Of a stretch of DNA of 64,000 bases, positions 33,606 through 43,325 are shown piece by piece. The DNA is from Henricia sp. BOLD:AAB3569. Taxonomy: Eukaryota; Echinodermata; Asteroidea; Spinulosida; Echinasteridae. The stretch is from NCBI GenBank assembly GCA_037783545.1, contig JBBELK010000001.1, positions 1,550,001 to 1,614,000 on the forward strand, given 5' to 3'. Positions within the stretch are counted from its first letter, which is position 1, and every line of letters starts with the position of its first letter. A program made the position numbers and the translations under genes. The notes under the pieces are model-generated. The model did no database searches. It saw only the letters and a program-made list of their open reading frames with translations, and had not been told where the DNA came from.

Positions 33606-34440
33606 TTAAAAGAAGAATGGTGTTGAACAATAGCTTACAGAAATTCAGCTGCATAGATGCAGCAAAGCTATGGTGAATTAAGGCTTAGCAATTGTATTTG
33701 GTGAATGCTTAAAGGGCATTACATGCTAAACAACTTTATGCCTATGTAGTCTTTCCTTCATATGATGGATTACTTGTTTAGCAAGACATTACTATTGTTC
33801 ATTTTGATGTAAAATCAGTCAAAGGTAGCCTTTTTCAACTTTTTCAGATCACAGAAAGAGGGCGCTGTTCGGAGTGCATCACTTCAGAAAGACACAAGGA
33901 ACAGCATTGGATATATTTTGGTATTATTGGAAATTTGATTATTTCATTTTTTACCATCGATTTCAATGAAATAAGTTATTTTTAAGAGGCCAAATCCATT
34001 TTTTGACAGCATTTTTTTAAGTTGCAGGTAAATTTAGGGAAACGTAAGGTTATGGCAGCATATTATCGCAATTACACGTGAAACACACCAGATGACAAAC
34101 AAATTTAGAAACTTTCAAAACATAATTACTCAACTGAACATCTTTATTTATTCTTTATTTATTACACAAATAAAATAACAAGTAGTAATGAATTAGAAAG
34201 GTTGTCTGCCAAAATTAAACAATCTGTTATACTGTGAAAACCAAACCGAATAAGTAACACATATGTACCCAAAAGTGGCACAGGCAATCAACCATACCGT
34301 TTTTAAACTAAAAAGTATTAACTATTGTGTTTAAGACTTCGAGTTGGGGTTATGGCAAATTGCTGCAGTTTCCACCCCCGGTTTAGTCAGGGCTTATACA
34401 ACAGGCAACATGTAAAACAAACTCAAACGGCCATGGATCA
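33606..34440. other. Intergenic, nothing firmly recognised
   Basis: A TTAAAGGGCATTACATG terminus-like word starts at 33709 without a clear partner. No gene. Confidence 0.3.
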
Positions 34441-34469
34441 CAAAAGTTGAATCTTTTGTGTACAGTTGA

Positions 34470-34645
34470 ATGTGATTTTCCTGTGTTTGCCTCTTGTGAC
34501 ATCACAACCTTGGTCATGAATACGCATATTCACATTAGCATAAAAGCCCCAAAACAAGCTCCAAATAGGATTTTTATGACTGTAACTGAATAGATAGCAT
34601 ATATTTCATTGATAAAAAATCCCAAATCATGGGGCCTTTAAAAAT
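34470..34645 (-). repeat. TTAA-6 family dispersed repeat, copy 2
   Basis: Reverse-complement match to 1-250; the terminus is TTAA at 34638-34641 preceded by GGGGCC. Contains GATTTTCCTGTGTTTGCCTC and TGTGACATCACAAC. Confidence 0.7.
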
Positions 34646-34799
34646 GAGCGTGCACACCCATTTAAAACAGAGCCCTTCAGTTGTATACAGTATTCATGGT
34701 ATTGTTACCATTGCTATACAACACTTTTAGTATAATCAAGTTTTTCTATAATCAACTTTTGCATGAACCAAAAATAATGTGGGGCCCATTTCAAGGAGT

Positions 34800-35345
34800 T
34801 AGCTGTTAAGCACAGAAATTTGGGTAGAACAGAATTTATTTGCTTTGCCAAAATGTATTCACTGGCAGAGTGTGACGGTAATTTGCGCGCTTACTTCTTT
34901 GACAACGGTTCACGCTACTTGCATGACAACGCGTTTCTCCATTCGTTTTGCACAGGAGCCACACGCGGAACATTTTCTGTTGAGTTTTTCTGTTACAAAC
35001 ATCACAAAATAAGGCGGTATGGTAGCGTATCGTTATGAAAGCAGATACGAGCAAACCATTGCAAGTCATTATTTTTAAATATTTTCTTCTAAAAGACTAA
35101 TACATGAAACACACTGTGCGCAAACACAATGGACGTAAAACGTGAGCGTGAACCAGTAACCATAGTTACGGTCTGCAGCGCCCTCAATGTGTCGTCACGA
35201 CTCTGCCAGCGAATTACGAGCCAAAAAGTATAACAGCAGAATACCAGTCAATCGCAATGTACGTCACATTTTGGCTGGTAACCCAATTTTGCAAAGCAAT
35301 TACATTATGTGCTAACAAACAATTATGCTTAACGGATCCATTAAA
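34800..35345. repeat. Foldback element related to 12710-12995
   Basis: Left GAACAGAATTTATTTGCTTT and right TGGCTGGTAACCCAATTTTG, ACAATTATGCTTAAC are imperfect inverted ends shared with the element in the FoxL1 3' flank. The interior of about 350 bp is unique. Confidence 0.5.
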
Positions 35346-35626
35346 TTGGTCCCTGGTCTGTGTGCTTGCAGCTAGCTCTCAAAATTATGAACAAAGTTGA
35401 AGACGAAAAGTGTTCCATATTTAGCACCGTATAGTGGTCTATTGACAACCAATTTCTGGGGAAATTTTGTTTCTTCCCCCAAGCAGGTTGGATTTGTTTT
35501 CTATGAATTTTGTCAAATTATCACTGTGGTCGATCAACATTATTCATTGCGACGCTCCCGTATACATCCGTTAAACCGGCCTGTTTGCCCAATATTCTCG
35601 TATTTCCTATCATAGTTTATCTGCAT

Positions 35627-35891
35627 AGGCGGTCGGGTTGGCGCAGTGGTCCTTCCCCCGTCTTTCCCCTCTGGCGTTCCGGGTTCGATTCCATAACACG
35701 TATGCCTATTTGGATTGGGTTTGCATCCCTGCTCGACCGCGTGGGTTTTGCCCCAGAAGTTTTCCTCCCACTTATAAAACGGCATGTCCTTATTTGTCAT
35801 CTCAAGTTGATAATAAAGTAAAGTTAAAGCTGATATGGTTGATGGCATATAAAGGGCCCTATTCATTTTGCCGAAGATGCCATAAAATTAA
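35627..35891 (+). repeat. SINE-C, tRNA-derived, best-preserved copy
   Basis: A box GGGTTGGCGCAGTGGTC and B box GGGTTCGATTCC are both intact. The body contains GACCGCGTGGGTTTTGCCCC and CTTATAAAACGGCATG. The tail CTCAAGTTGATAATAAAGTA is followed by GATGCCATAAAATTAA. It abuts a TTAA-1 element. Pol III transcription is expected. Confidence 0.85.
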
Positions 35892-36204
35892 AGCCCGAGT
35901 TAATATACCCAAAATTGTACTTCACGAGTTGACAAGACAAATCCGACTAAAAGTGTTTATAGCAATGGTATACATTGCTATTAACATATAAACCGTGTAC
36001 ATGTTCATGTAAAATGGTACCTTTGTGGGAGAAATTGCCAACTGAATGTGCTTTTTATTTTAACACAAAAAATGCATGGATTTTTCAGGTTTTACGGTTG
36101 CTTATGTGACTGAAATTTCTACAAGGCAGCAGTTTATCAACATAATTCTTTAGTAAATGCTGTTGTTCCCGTGTTTAAAAGTTTTCTAATCGTGTAATCT
36201 GTCT
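35892..36204 (+). repeat. TTAA-1 element
   Basis: Contains GTACTTCACGAGTTGACAAG, AAAATGGTACCTTTGTGGGA and TTTCTACAAGGCAGCAGTTT. It is joined directly at its right end to a TTAA-3 element. Confidence 0.75.
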
Positions 36205-36541
36205 AGGAGCGTGACTGTTCAGATTATTCCAGAAAAATTATTTGGTTGGCCAGGAATCATAAAAATACCTTGGGGAGAAAACAAGAAATTTGCAATCTCC
36301 AATTTGGATGTGGAAGCAAAAAGATTGGTGTAATTGCTGTACTGCTTTATGGAACCAGATAAATTGGTTTACAAAACATTCGTGATGTTTTTTTGGACGA
36401 TATCCTTGAAAATATACGGATTAGGAAGGCAAAATTTCAGAATGGTAATGAGAAAAATATGAAAAATGCTATGCTGTCAAAATCTCAACACCCATAGGAA
36501 AAATAGGGTTGGGTTCAAAAATGTGATCTGAACACGCTCTA
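36205..36541 (-). repeat. TTAA-3 family MITE
   Basis: Starts AGGAGCGTGACTGTTCAGAT and ends GTGATCTGAACACGCTCT. The interior contains GGTTTACAAAACATTCGTGA and AATTTCAGAATGGTAATGAG, the inverse of plus-strand copies. Confidence 0.75.
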
Positions 36542-37041
36542 TCCTTTAGCCACCTAGTTTGTCCAATGATGTGTATTCGCTTGTGTCCCTCAATGCATTA
36601 TTCGACCTCTTCTACTTAAGACTCACTGTGACGTCATCAAGATTGCCACCATACTCCAAAACCTAATCCATCTTTACACCGTGGCCTGCAATAAAACCCC
36701 AATTAACCCCACCATTAAGTGCCCAGGCCCGACTGCAAATTCTTGCAGCAGTCCCCTTTCAAAGCCAAAATCTGTGAAGTCGTGCCATAATCGATAGAAT
36801 TTTCAGCACCTTTCTGGTGCAAGTCACCACGTTGTTTGCTTACTGGGAAACAATAACAAATAACTGTATTTTCCCCCGAGCGTGCACCCTCAACGACAAA
36901 TTGGTCTGACCTATGGCCCGCGTCTTGACATCCGGCTCCGCTGGGGAAATTGATCGGAGGATGAGTTGTGTTTTGGAACAAGTAGGGCGCCCCCTGTCGT
37001 CATGACTTGTGTAAGATTTCTTTGACACAAAATTCTAAAAG
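36542..37041. other. Intergenic, nothing recognised
   Basis: Open frames of 62-88 codons on the minus strand (36715-37028) have no recognisable motif. No repeat partner seen. Confidence 0.3.
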
Positions 37042-37211
37042 AATAGACTACTAAAGTGAAAACGTCACCCTTTGTGTGTTGCCATGGTTTTTGGGTCTAC
37101 ACTAAAACCAGTGAACTGTTTCCCTGCGCTATACCAATGGACGTCTCAGATTACCAGCGAATGTTTAGACCCAACTACCATGGCAACGACGTCACACTTT
37201 AGTAGTCTATT
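37042..37211. repeat. Foldback element, TA-flanked
   Basis: GACTACTAAAGTG at left and CACTTTAGTAGTC at right; the inner pair GTTGCCATGGTTTTTGGGTC and GACCCAACTACCATGGCAAC. TA at 37044-37045 and 37208-37209. Confidence 0.75.
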
Positions 37212-37677
37212 ACAGCACTTGTTCGTATATTGTTTGTTGTGGCCTGTTTAATATGAATTGGTAAAGGGGAGCCATGTTGGATTTTTAACAACCAATCAGG
37301 CTGCTTCAAAGTTGGCCTTTTGTGCTGGTTGAAACCTTATCTCATTGGTCGGTTTGCATTGTAATATACAAACAAACTGATTAAAATCAAAATCACACAA
37401 AACCTGACACCCTTTCCCCCAATCATAATATCTCTACATTTAAACATTATATTTGTAATGATGATGGCGGTTCAAAAAGAAATGTTCAGCCATCTTCAGT
37501 ATAATGTTGGTCAAACTATATTTTTAGTTCAAAAATCCAAGATGGCCGCCGTTTCCCTTCTTTTTATGCCCATAATTTGAAAAACACATATACAAAGTTT
37601 ACTTTACTGCATTCATAATACCAGATACATGTACTTTCTTTTTCTGACTTTCATTCTTTTAAAGGTAGATGGCTCCC
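37212..37677. other. Intergenic, nothing recognised
   Basis: Ordinary AT-rich sequence; contains AAGATGGCCGCC and CCAAT-like words only. Confidence 0.3.
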
Positions 37678-38044
37678 TTAAAGGAGCGTGACCAGAGTTT
37701 CTGGAAAATAGTTTTCGATGTAACTTACCAATATTATCAAGTAACTCCCATACACACCTCCCATGTCCCAAAAACCCGAAAACATTCGCAATTTCCAGTA
37801 AAAAATTGAACAAAACTATCGAGTCGGCTTTCAGCGGATAAACGTTGATACTGGAAAATTAGTTTACAAATAATCGGTGGATTTTCGATGATATCCTCGG
37901 AAATATGCGGCCTAGAAGCGCGGGAGTTTCAGTTTCGTAATCAGAAAAATATAACGGATGTTATGATATAAAAATCTTATGACCCATAAGGTAAGTCCCG
38001 GGGAGTTATGGGTAAAAAAAAGTGATCTGGTCACACTCCTTTAA
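37678..38044 (-). repeat. TTAA-3 MITE, intact ends
   Basis: TTAA at 37678-37681 and 38041-38044 flank a 359-bp body. Its 15-bp inverted ends are AGGAGCGTGACCAGA and, complemented, AGGAGTGTGACCAGA. It sets the terminal sequence for the family. No coding capacity, so it must be mobilised in trans. Confidence 0.88.
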
Positions 38045-38136
38045 ATGAGGTGACAGTTTACACAACGTTTACACTCATGCATGACACTTGGGGCAAAGCG
38101 CATTATACAAAGGGTCTATTTTTAAGTAAGTCTATG

Positions 38137-38466
38137 GAACTTCAATTCGCAGCTTGTAGGCTGAACTACAGTGTTTCTTCCACCTAAACATCGATATACA
38201 TTTAACATAGGTGGGTGGCGCCATTGCCAACCGACGGCCAGAAACAACGGGGAATCCCCTTACTCTTCACGAAAAAGTGTTCTGGATCCTTTAAGTACAC
38301 AACACACTGAACAAACGGCCTTACATCACTTCCGAAGGATGAAGCAATTGTGGTTAAATGCCTTGCTTAAGGGCACATGTTCCATGGGTATCAAAGTAAC
38401 AACACCAGGTTTTCACCTGAATGTTGTGAGTCAACTACACAAACTACTCGGTCACGGTACCCTACA
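38137..38466 (-). repeat. SINE-A, tRNA-derived
   Basis: Shares GAACTTCAATTCGCAGC, GGTGGGTGGCGCCATTGCCA, GGGGAATCCCCTTACTCTTC and CGGTCACGGTACC with 3986-4311. The tRNA head is at the high-coordinate end. Confidence 0.8.
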
Positions 38467-38494
38467 TTCGAGTTTAAGTTAGACCATCTATGTA

Positions 38495-38570
38495 TACGGT
38501 ATACCCGTAACTATACCTGCAACTAAACCCGTAACTATACCCGTAACTATACCCGTAACTAAACCCGTCT
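38495..38570. repeat. 12-bp minisatellite (ACCCGTAACTAT)
   Basis: About six tandem, slightly varied units of ACCCGTAACTAT/ACCCGTAACTAA directly after SINE-A. Confidence 0.85.
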
Positions 38571-38599
38571 GAACTTTCCCAGTCAATTAATGAAAGCAA

Positions 38600-38720
38600 T
38601 ATGTCACACAAAGGTTAAATGCCTGACGTATATTTAATGCCATAATTAACCTCAAAATGATAATTAAATTATTGCTTCTTATAAACAAATAGCAATATGA
38701 TATGGCCAGGGTCATATCGA
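38600..38720. repeat. Dispersed repeat paired with 31690-31835
   Basis: TTGCTTCTTATAAACAAATA and CAATATGATATG shared with 31770-31805. Same orientation; nature unknown. Confidence 0.5.
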
Positions 38721-38770
38721 AAATAGATAGTGCGGCTTTTGTAAACGAGAAAGTATATTCGTTCCGTAAC

Positions 38771-38913
38771 TTATAGACCGTATCGAATAGCTGCCATTTA
38801 TGTTTGTTGTTGAAATTTGTCATCGATGTAAGCACAGAGTGCGCAACCAAGCATGTTTTCACCGAACAAAGAAACTGCCCTACAAGATGGCAGCTATTCG
38901 ATACGGTCTATTA
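38771..38913. repeat. Foldback MITE with TAGACCGTATCG ends, copy 2
   Basis: TAGACCGTATCGAATAGCTG at left is mirrored by CAGCTATTCGATACGGTCTA at right. TTA lies at 38771-38773 and 38911-38913, a possible 3-bp target duplication. The copy at 18203-18338 shares the interior. Confidence 0.8.
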
Positions 38914-39749
38914 TGCTCGTAAAAGTGTTGGTATATGTAATATATGCGCAGACTTGAGCATCTGTGCAAGTATACAACAAAATGATTAATTAGGTTAATT
39001 GAAATGAAAATATGCCTCCACCCCAAAAGCAAAGGGTTGGGACACGCTTTCCTCAAAATTAAACAAACATGTGACCGTTTGAAAAATATGGCAATGTGTC
39101 ATCTCAATATCATTAGGGAATGCTCAAAACTGCCCACGCTGTTAAATTTACGTATCATGTAACAAGCTCGCTTTTATTATAATAACTAAATACGGAATAG
39201 TTTTAATGTAATATTTCATCGGATAATATTTTGTGCGTGGAAAGTTCACTCTAGAAAATGGTGTTGAAAAGCGATATATTATTTTAAGTCGTGTGCAAAG
39301 ATTCGGGGGAAGATTGTACCACTCCGCGGCTTCATGCACGCGACGGGGACAGGTTTCTAAAAATAAGATTTAAATTCTATTTTTTGCAACAAAGAACAAT
39401 AAAGTGTGAGCGAGTTCATTTGCCCGCCAGGGCAGTTTGGGAGGAAGCGCGCGTCTGTCAAGCATTTGGAAAGTGGTTGGAGTTCCGCCAACATATCGGC
39501 TAGGTTTCTGGTACATTAAAGGTGTTTTTTTATGCTCTGTGGTAATTTCACCTTCAAAATTGAACTCGACTATTATAATGGATAGGCCTACTGTTCTTGG
39601 TAGCCACAATTAATGGCTATCTAACGGGGTATGGATAAAAAAAAACTCAAAAAGAAATAATGGTGAGAAACAAGTGTAGTTTACAAAACTCTCACGTCCC
39701 AAAAAGTTCCATAATTTTGCCCCGATCACGAATAACAACACACTCTTGG
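38914..39749. other. Intergenic, nothing recognised
   Basis: No repeat partner or gene. One TAGGCCTA near 39583. Confidence 0.3.
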
Positions 39750-39953
39750 AGTCCCATATGTTACTTCATAGGTTGAAACGAAAACGGTAACAAACACGAC
39801 ATGTTTATTTCTTTCCAAAATGGTACCTTTTGCTAGACATTGACAATTAAAGGTGGTTTTTAAAAAAATGCGTGTGCACACACATTTGTTTACAATTTAC
39901 TCGACAAAAAAATAATGCATGCATTTTGAAGATTTTTAGTTAAGCATTGATAG

Positions 39954-40469
39954 TTAAAGGCAGTATACATCATTGGTAATCTCGAAAATCAGAAATGTTC
40001 ACAGATTTACGCCTAACTTACACAATATAAACATGATGACCGTCGAAAACTTCCCCTGAAATGGTTTTGTCTGAAGTGCTATAGTCTTTGAGAAATTAGT
40101 AAAACAATTAGTTTTCGTCTCATGAGACGAAAATTCATTTCGCCCCGAAACCATTTCGCCCAAGTGCCATTTCGCCCCAAACCACTTCGCCTGAGTCCCA
40201 TTTCGCCCCAAATTACGTCGTCCAAACACTACATCGCCCATATGCCACTTCGCCCCAAAACCACTTCGTGCACAGGCCGTGGTTCAGGGCAAAGTGGTTT
40301 TGGGGCGAAATGACTGCAAACTCTTTTTTGACTGTTTTCTCAAAAGTTAGACGAAGTACGGAGCTGGTTTTTGCTCAGGTTGGTTTTAATCATGCATATC
40401 TTCAATCACACAGGGGAATAAAACTATTTGTAACAGTTTACCGATCATGTAGGCCTATACTATCTTTAA
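39954..40469. repeat. TTAA-2-like element carrying a minisatellite
   Basis: TTAA at 39954-39957 and 40466-40469. Both ends resemble the TTAA-2 right terminus (TTAAAGGCAGTATACATCAT at left; GATCATGTAGGCCTATACTA at right). Inside is a palindrome GTCTCATGAGAC near 40120-40137 and the minisatellite at 40130-40315. Confidence 0.65.
40130..40315. repeat. Degenerate minisatellite (CATTTCGCCCCAAACCACTT)
   Basis: About seven diverged units alternating ATTTCGCCC and CACTTCGCC. The last stretch (AAGTGGTTTTGGGGCGAAAT) is inverted relative to the rest, so the block can fold back. Confidence 0.8.
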
Positions 40470-40560
40470 GCATTGATGCATACATGCAGCTGAAATGTCT
40501 GCATACTAGTTTAGCAACATTCTTCTTTAGATTATGTTCTGCCTTTATCCCAGGAATCAA

Positions 40561-41003
40561 TTAAACAAAGTTTTATCTTGCAAATTATGTATTGGGCCTT
40601 TAACCTTGCTGAGCATAAAGGGTTAGCGTGGCCCGGCCGGTGGTTGGTTTCAAGCGGTACGGTGCATATCCTGTACCGATCACGCAACATTTGGCCGGCG
40701 GGCAACTCCGAGGCTGAATCTTGAAGAGTGCGAAGCGGGCAGCGCACGCAAGGCCCGGTCGTTCTGGTCTAATTCACCGGGAGACGCTAAACAGGTAACG
40801 AGACGTGGAGAAAGTGTCATCCTCTGTCACATTTCGTTAATCAACAGTAGAAGTGATACCCCCTTTTTGTCCTGGCTGTAGGAAGTCTGCAGATAGGGGT
40901 GCTCAAGAAAAGTGCTCCACGTTTTGCTAGAGATATATTGGCGATTGATGTTGTCTGCTACATTTTTAGCTTCTGATCTTATGAAAGGAAAACAGCATTT
41001 TAT

Positions 41004-41004
<1 letters not shown>
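40561..41004. other. Intergenic; GC-richer block 40610-40850
   Basis: Repeat-free, GC-richer, no coding potential recognised. Candidate regulatory sequence only by composition. Confidence 0.3.

Positions 41005-41051
<47 letters not shown>
41005..41051. repeat. Poly-C tract (47 nt)
   Basis: Uninterrupted 47-nt C run, then CACTCCCCCC. Very long for a G/C homopolymer; quadruplex-prone on the minus strand. Length may vary or be mis-assembled. Confidence 0.9.
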
Positions 41052-41209
41052 ACTCCCCCCAACATTTCATCAGTAGATAAATTTCTCAGGCTGGTTCACC
41101 ACCAATCGTCTGTAGATAGGCCTATAATTCTGCTGTTTTATGAAATAAGAAAGTCGATTGGACAAGTGTCCATGAGTTTTGGAAATCTGGATGCAGTGAA
41201 AAACAACTT

Positions 41210-41281
41210 GGCTCCCTGGGGATTCGAACCACGGAACTTCTGCTTAACGTGCAGAGGCCCTACCAATTGAGCTATGGAGCC
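41210..41281 (-). pseudogene. tRNA-like sequence (GTT anticodon position), probably SINE head or tRNA pseudogene
   Basis: The 72-nt complement folds as a cloverleaf. Acceptor GGCTCCA/GGGAGCC has a mismatch at 7-66. The D arm is GCTCAATTGGTAGGGC, the anticodon stem TCTGC/GCAGA encloses loop ACGTTAA, and the T loop is TTCGAAT. Defects: C instead of T at position 33 and two mismatches in the T stem (CGTGG/CCCCA). No CCA is encoded. These defects argue against a functional tRNA. Confidence 0.6.
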
Positions 41282-41556
41282 AACTGTGGTGGTCTCGAAA
41301 CACGGCATTGGGATTGGCTATCGCGTGAGCTTAACATGCCCAAAGAGCACTTAAGATATACGACCCAAACCCCCGCCCGGCTTTCCCCAATCATATATAT
41401 ATTATGAAATAATATCCGCAAATGATACAATAAACCTCTAAATCGCGTCGTTAGTATTCAAATTCAGTGGCCCTCGGCTATAAAACATAGTTTGTATAAA
41501 AACACTATTTGGTGCGGTATATTTTATTGCATATAGGCCTACATTATATCAGCTTC

Positions 41557-41981
41557 AGCGTGGGGATAGAGTGTCTAAACTTGGCGATAGGGCCATTTGG
41601 TGGTGCCTCGCTTGAGTAGAATTGTACCATATCAATACTGCCCAAATGCAAAGAGTGCATCTGTACACTCCAAAATTATGCCATATATTTGCCGCCATAT
41701 TTGTAATTGGGTGTATCATTTGAAATCTTAGCTGAGTCGCATTTAAAATTTAAAACCTATTTGTCATTGATGTTTGATATAGGGTGTCAGGCTGGCTAAA
41801 TGAAAAGCTCGTCAATCTTCCGACTTTTGGAACATGTCGGCCATTAATTTGTGCCCGCGTGGGGATAGAATGTCTAGTCTAAACGTGGCGATAGGGCCAT
41901 TTGGTGGTGCCTCGCTTGAGTAGAATTGTACCATATCAATACTGCCCCCATGCAAAGAGTGCATCTGTACACTCCAAAATC
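41557..41981. repeat. Direct repeat pair of about 120 bp
   Basis: 41557-41676 and 41855-41981 share GCGATAGGGCCATTTGGTGG, TGCCTCGCTTGAGTAGAATT and AGAGTGCATCTGTACACTCC with few changes. About 180 bp of unique sequence separates them. Non-coding. Confidence 0.85.
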
Positions 41982-42123
41982 TAAAAGCAAGTTCGGTTGG
42001 GCGGCCGTAATAACTCATATGCAGATCGGTAAGTTACCATTGCTCCCCCATTGTTTCCCAAATTTTCAAGTCGACTACAGTCCCTCGGTCGGGGGTAATT
42101 TCCGTTGTTTGAGGGCGTACTTT

Positions 42124-42250
42124 TGAGACGCTTGGTGGCAGCAAACAACCCGGACCTTTTCCATTGTTTGCGCCATATTGAGCATGCGCACTTTAGCTCA
42201 CACGTGACCTAAACAATGGAAATAAACCAGTTTGCTGCCACCACGCGTTT
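42124..42250. repeat. Foldback element with TTGGTGGCAGCAAAC ends
   Basis: CTTGGTGGCAGCAAAC at left and GTTTGCTGCCACCACGCG at right, with an inner pair TTCCATTGTTTG/AAACAATGGAAA. A fragment (CGCTTGGTGGCAGCAGAC) occurs at 45348-45366 beside a SINE-C. Confidence 0.75.
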
Positions 42251-42355
42251 GAAAAGTCTCCCATCTTCTGCTCGATCGGAAATAATCCTAGGAAAGTCGT
42301 TTTGGATTTTTAATGTTTGCATAGGGTACCGTGTATGGGGTGGCAACGGGGCTTA

Positions 42356-42490
42356 GCGGGGGTAACGTGGCCGGGTGGTTTTGGTCGTTGACTCACTTGG
42401 GAGAAAATTTGGTGTTGCGGGTTTGACACCCGGTTGCGGTACATGTGGCCTTGAGCAAGTCACTTCCCTACAATTGCCCCATCCTTTAAA
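42356..42490 (+). repeat. SINE-A, 5' part
   Basis: A-box-like CGTGGCCGGGTGGTTTTGG, B-box-like GCGGGTTTGACACCC, then CTTGAGCAAGTCACTT and CAATTGCCCCATCC. The 3' half is absent. Confidence 0.75.
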
Positions 42491-42499
42491 ATATTTTAC

Positions 42500-42612
42500 A
42501 TGGAAATGAAATATAACCAAATACGGTTTAGAGAAAAAGCCATGGTCCTCAGTGGGAATTGGACCCAAGACCTGTGGTACATTTGGCATATACTCTATAC
42601 CAACCGAGCTAT
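42500..42612 (-). repeat. SINE-D, tRNA-like
   Basis: The complement reads ATAGCTCGGTTGGTATAGAG, GGTCTTGGGTCCAATTCCCA and GAGGACCATGGCTTTTTCTC. B box partly decayed. Confidence 0.7.
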
Positions 42613-42720
42613 CAAACTCAATTATTAATTGTTGTATAGTTAATTTTATAGCATCTTTTGCAACTATAGGCATGTCAACTGTGCTGTATTCGATTTAACT
42701 CTACTTTACACCAACTTAAG

Positions 42721-43048
42721 ATAATAATAATAATAATAATGAGATTTTAAATGCACATATCCACCCTGCAGGGTGCTCAAGGCGCTGTAAACAACAACAA
42801 GAAGTAATTAATTCTTGAAAATTTGCGACATCAAGTAAGTCTTAAGAAGTGATTTGAACCAAGTTGTATATACAGTGGCATGATCTGAGTTCAAGTGGCA
42901 ATGAATTCCAAAGTCGAGGAGCTGCAACAGAAAAAGATCTGGCACCCCAATTTCGTTTAGAATTTGGTTCCTTGAGAAGCTGCTGGCTACTTGATCGAAG
43001 AGTTCTTGCTGGAGAATATTCATGTAGTAGTTCCTTAATGTAGTAAGG
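42721..43048 (-). pseudogene. Non-LTR retrotransposon 3' end (ORF2 C-terminus plus 3' tail)
   Basis: Minus-strand frame of about 55 codons (43048 to 42850) reads YSPARTLRSSSQQLLKEP, then WGARSFSVAAPRLWNSLPLE, the common C-terminal signature of CR1/L2/Rex1-like LINE ORF2 proteins. A 3' untranslated tail of about 110 bp follows, ending TTGAGCACCCTGCAGGGTGG and (ATT)n. Only the extreme 3' end is present, as usual after incomplete reverse transcription. The tail is shared with SINE-B. Confidence 0.82.
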
Positions 43049-43200
43049 AAAAACCCCAGGGAAATATCCTGGGGAAAAACCACGCGGTCGATTAGGGACT
43101 GCAAACCCAAACCACATACATGTAAACGTCCAGGAATCGAACTTGGGACGCCACAGGTGAAAGATGGGGAAAATACCACTACGCCAACTCGACCGGAGTC
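43049..43200 (-). repeat. SINE-C head joined to the LINE 3' end
   Basis: The complement begins GGTCGAGTTGGCGTAGTGGT (A box) and continues with AGTTCGATTCCTGGACG (B box) and CGACCGCGTGGTTTTTCCCC, matching SINE-C to that point. It then passes straight into LINE coding sequence instead of the SINE-C tail. Confidence 0.75.
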
Positions 43201-43325
43201 TCATTGTCTGTTAATACATACGTCCACTATATTCATGGAAAACCGATTCGTCCTATAAAAAGCCCTACAGGCTCACCAGACCCACTATAAAACACAAAAC
43301 TTCTTTTGTCACTGAGTTAAAACGT

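Larger units (their letters stand above)
39750..40560 (+). repeat. TTAA-1 element split by a nested TTAA-2-like element
   Basis: The left part (39755-39953, with TGGTACCTTTTGCTAGACAT and GTGTGCACACAC) and right part (40470-40560, with GCAGCTGAAATGTCTGCATA and CTAGTTTAGCAACATTCTTC) are continuous in the copy at 22281-22610. The insert at 39954-40469 separates them. Confidence 0.7.

Noticed and set aside
35638..35991. 117-codon plus-strand frame
   Set aside because: Runs through SINE-C into a TTAA-1 element; composite of two repeats.
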